A stretch of DNA of 64,000 nucleotides from an uncultured Lachnospiraceae bacterium. GTDB lineage: Bacteria > Bacillota > Clostridia > Lachnospirales > Lachnospiraceae. The DNA lies in NCBI GenBank assembly GCA_934343915.1, contig CAKRIL010000012.1:1-64000 (forward strand). Direction: 5' to 3'. Numbering within the stretch: position 1 is the stretch's first letter; every line of letters starts with the position of its first letter. Under the pieces are notes generated by a model. The model did not search any database, was not told the DNA's origin, and worked only from the letters and a program-made list of their open reading frames with translations. Shown here in pieces: positions 62,863-64,000 of this stretch. The translations under genes and the position numbers were made by a program.

Positions 62863-64000
62863 ATGGGTAAATCACTTTTTATTGCGGAAAAGCCTAGTGT
62901 GGCACAGGAATTTGCCAAGGCATTAAAATACAATACGGTACGCCGTGATGGTTATGTGGAATCGGATGAGGCGGTTGTGACATGGTGTGTGGGACACCTT
63001 GTTACAATGAGCTATCCGGAGGTATATGACCCGGCACTAAAAAGATGGAGTCTTGATACACTGCCATTTATTCCTAAGGATTGGAGATATGAGGTAATAG
63101 AAGGAGTAAAGAAACAGTTTAATATTGTGTCGGGACTCCTTAATCGTCCTGATATAGATACGATATATGTGTGTACCGACTCGGGACGTGAAGGAGAGTA
63201 TATATACAGGCTTGTGGAGCAGGAGGCACATGTGGAGGGAAAGAACAGAAGACGTGTGTGGATTGACTCACAGACTGAGGAGGAGATTCTTAGGGGAATC
63301 AGGGAGGCTAAGAATTTGTCAGAATATGACAGCCTTGCCGATGCGGCATATCTGCGTGCAAAAGAGGATTACCTTATGGGAATCAACTTTTCGAGGGTAC
63401 TGACCCTTAAGTATGGCAATACAATCTCCGGTTATCTTAAGCAGAGTAAAAATACGGTTATTGCCGTAGGACGTGTCATGACCTGCGTTCAGGGAATGAT
63501 TGTTAAGAGAGAGAGGGAAATCAGGCAGTTCGTTGAGACACCATTTTACAGAGTGCTTGCAAAGTGTTCCCTCGGAAGCAGTAATTTTGAGGCAGAGTGG
63601 AGAGCGGTTGAAGGCTCAGTGTATTTTGCATCGCCTAAGCTCTATAAAGAGAATGGCTTTAATAAGGAAGAGGATGCGAAGGCACTTATTGAGCTTATGT
63701 CAGGCAGCAGGATGCCTGAGGGCGCAAGGCAGCTTGTTATGCCTGTTCCTGTTGACGGAATTGTGACAGGTATTGAGAAAAAGAATGAGAATAAGAGCGC
63801 TCCTCTGCTTTTTAATCTTGCGGAGCTTCAGAATGAATGTTCAAGACTTTTTAAGATAAGTCCTGACGAGACACTCAGGATAACACAGGAACTGTATGAG
63901 AAGAAGCTTGTGACATATCCGAGAACCGATGCGAGAGTGCTCTCTACGGCTGTGGCTAAGGAGATTTATAAAAATATCAGCGGATTGAAGGGCTTCCAGC
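62863..64000 (+). CDS. topB: DNA topoisomerase III (3' end outside window)
   Basis: 379 codons are visible and the frame is open to the last base. Toprim domain at the start (KSLFIAEKPSVAQEFAKAL, VTWCVGHLV, TDSGREGEYIYR) and the active-site Tyr 352 in VTYPRTDARVLS. A type IA enzyme that decatenates single-stranded DNA junctions. GAGG lies 6 bases before the ATG. The zinc-finger or C-terminal region lies beyond the window. Confidence 0.93.
   Translation, partial: MGKSLFIAEKPSVAQEFAKALKYNTVRRDGYVESDEAVVTWCVGHLVTMSYPEVYDPALKRWSLDTLPFIPKDWRYEVIEGVKKQFNIVSGLLNRPDIDTIYVCTDSGREGEYIYRLVEQEAHVEGKNRRRVWIDSQTEEEILRGIREAKNLSEYDSLADAAYLRAKEDYLMGINFSRVLTLKYGNTISGYLKQSKNTVIAVGRVMTCVQGMIVKREREIRQFVETPFYRVLAKCSLGSSNFEAEWRAVEGSVYFASPKLYKENGFNKEEDAKALIELMSGSRMPEGARQLVMPVPVDGIVTGIEKKNENKSAPLLFNLAELQNECSRLFKISPDETLRITQELYEKKLVTYPRTDARVLSTAVAKEIYKNISGLKGFQ

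Noticed and set aside
1..64000. CRISPR array, tmRNA, RNase P or SRP RNA
   Set aside because: No regularly spaced direct repeats and none of the conserved cores of these RNAs were seen.

Overview
The window reads as a chromosomal segment of an anaerobic, fermentative Firmicute, most likely a member of the Lachnospiraceae (Lachnospira, Butyrivibrio or Eubacterium-like). This placement is inferred from gene content and style: pyruvate:ferredoxin oxidoreductase, bifunctional AdhE under Rex-type operators, a T-box on tyrS, a manganese riboswitch on mntP, AGGAGG-type ribosome binding sites, the GGGtGRT gene pair, and moderate GC with U-rich intrinsic terminators. No species assignment is made.

Layout. 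1-206: last bases of a 23S rRNA, then tRNA-Trp and a terminator, with no 5S rRNA between. 238-13.4 kb: PFOR, a chemoreceptor, a redox/sugar-acid cluster (aldo-keto reductase, SPL-like radical SAM protein, two SDRs including KduD), a DUF3048 lipoprotein and a convergent ABC exporter. 13.5-29.5 kb: a structured upstream region with two Rex operators, adhE, a small kinase, mntP with its riboswitch, bioY, an ABC-F protein, an orphan binding lipoprotein, a heterodimeric ABC exporter, proB, an MBOAT acyltransferase and T-box-tyrS. 29.5-43.5 kb: a PadR/HAAS-DUF4097 pair next to a second heterodimeric ABC exporter, a fused CDP-alcohol phosphatidyltransferase/phospholipase-D protein, lacZ, and the NifU-like/GGGtGRT pair.

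43.7-52.2 kb is an accessory island: AT-richer, with different codon use, and full of broken genes. It holds a DUF4143-type ATPase bracketed by two related 34-bp palindromes, a UvrD-like helicase remnant, an intact large protein that combines a HEPN-like RxxxxH motif with a PD-(D/E)XK-like motif (candidate defence nuclease), a GC-rich structured stretch, a mosaic of phage/plasmid-type gene fragments whose helicase halves are circularly permuted, a truncated integrase and an Abi_2 (AbiD/F) gene. 52.3-64 kb returns to core-type genes: a VanZ-like protein, two membrane proteins, an XRE regulator, a UDP-glucuronate decarboxylase-like enzyme, a flippase, galM, a split cobalamin-dependent methionine synthase, yfbR and the start of topB.

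The most unusual material is non-coding. Three copies of a long inverted-repeat element (29.5, 31.7 and 52.9 kb) keep their base pairing while their sequence changes, which points to a structured RNA or a hairpin mobile element. A second short repeat (13.6 and 23.7 kb) is built of GAA-loop hairpins. All functional calls come from reading motifs by eye; no database search was run.
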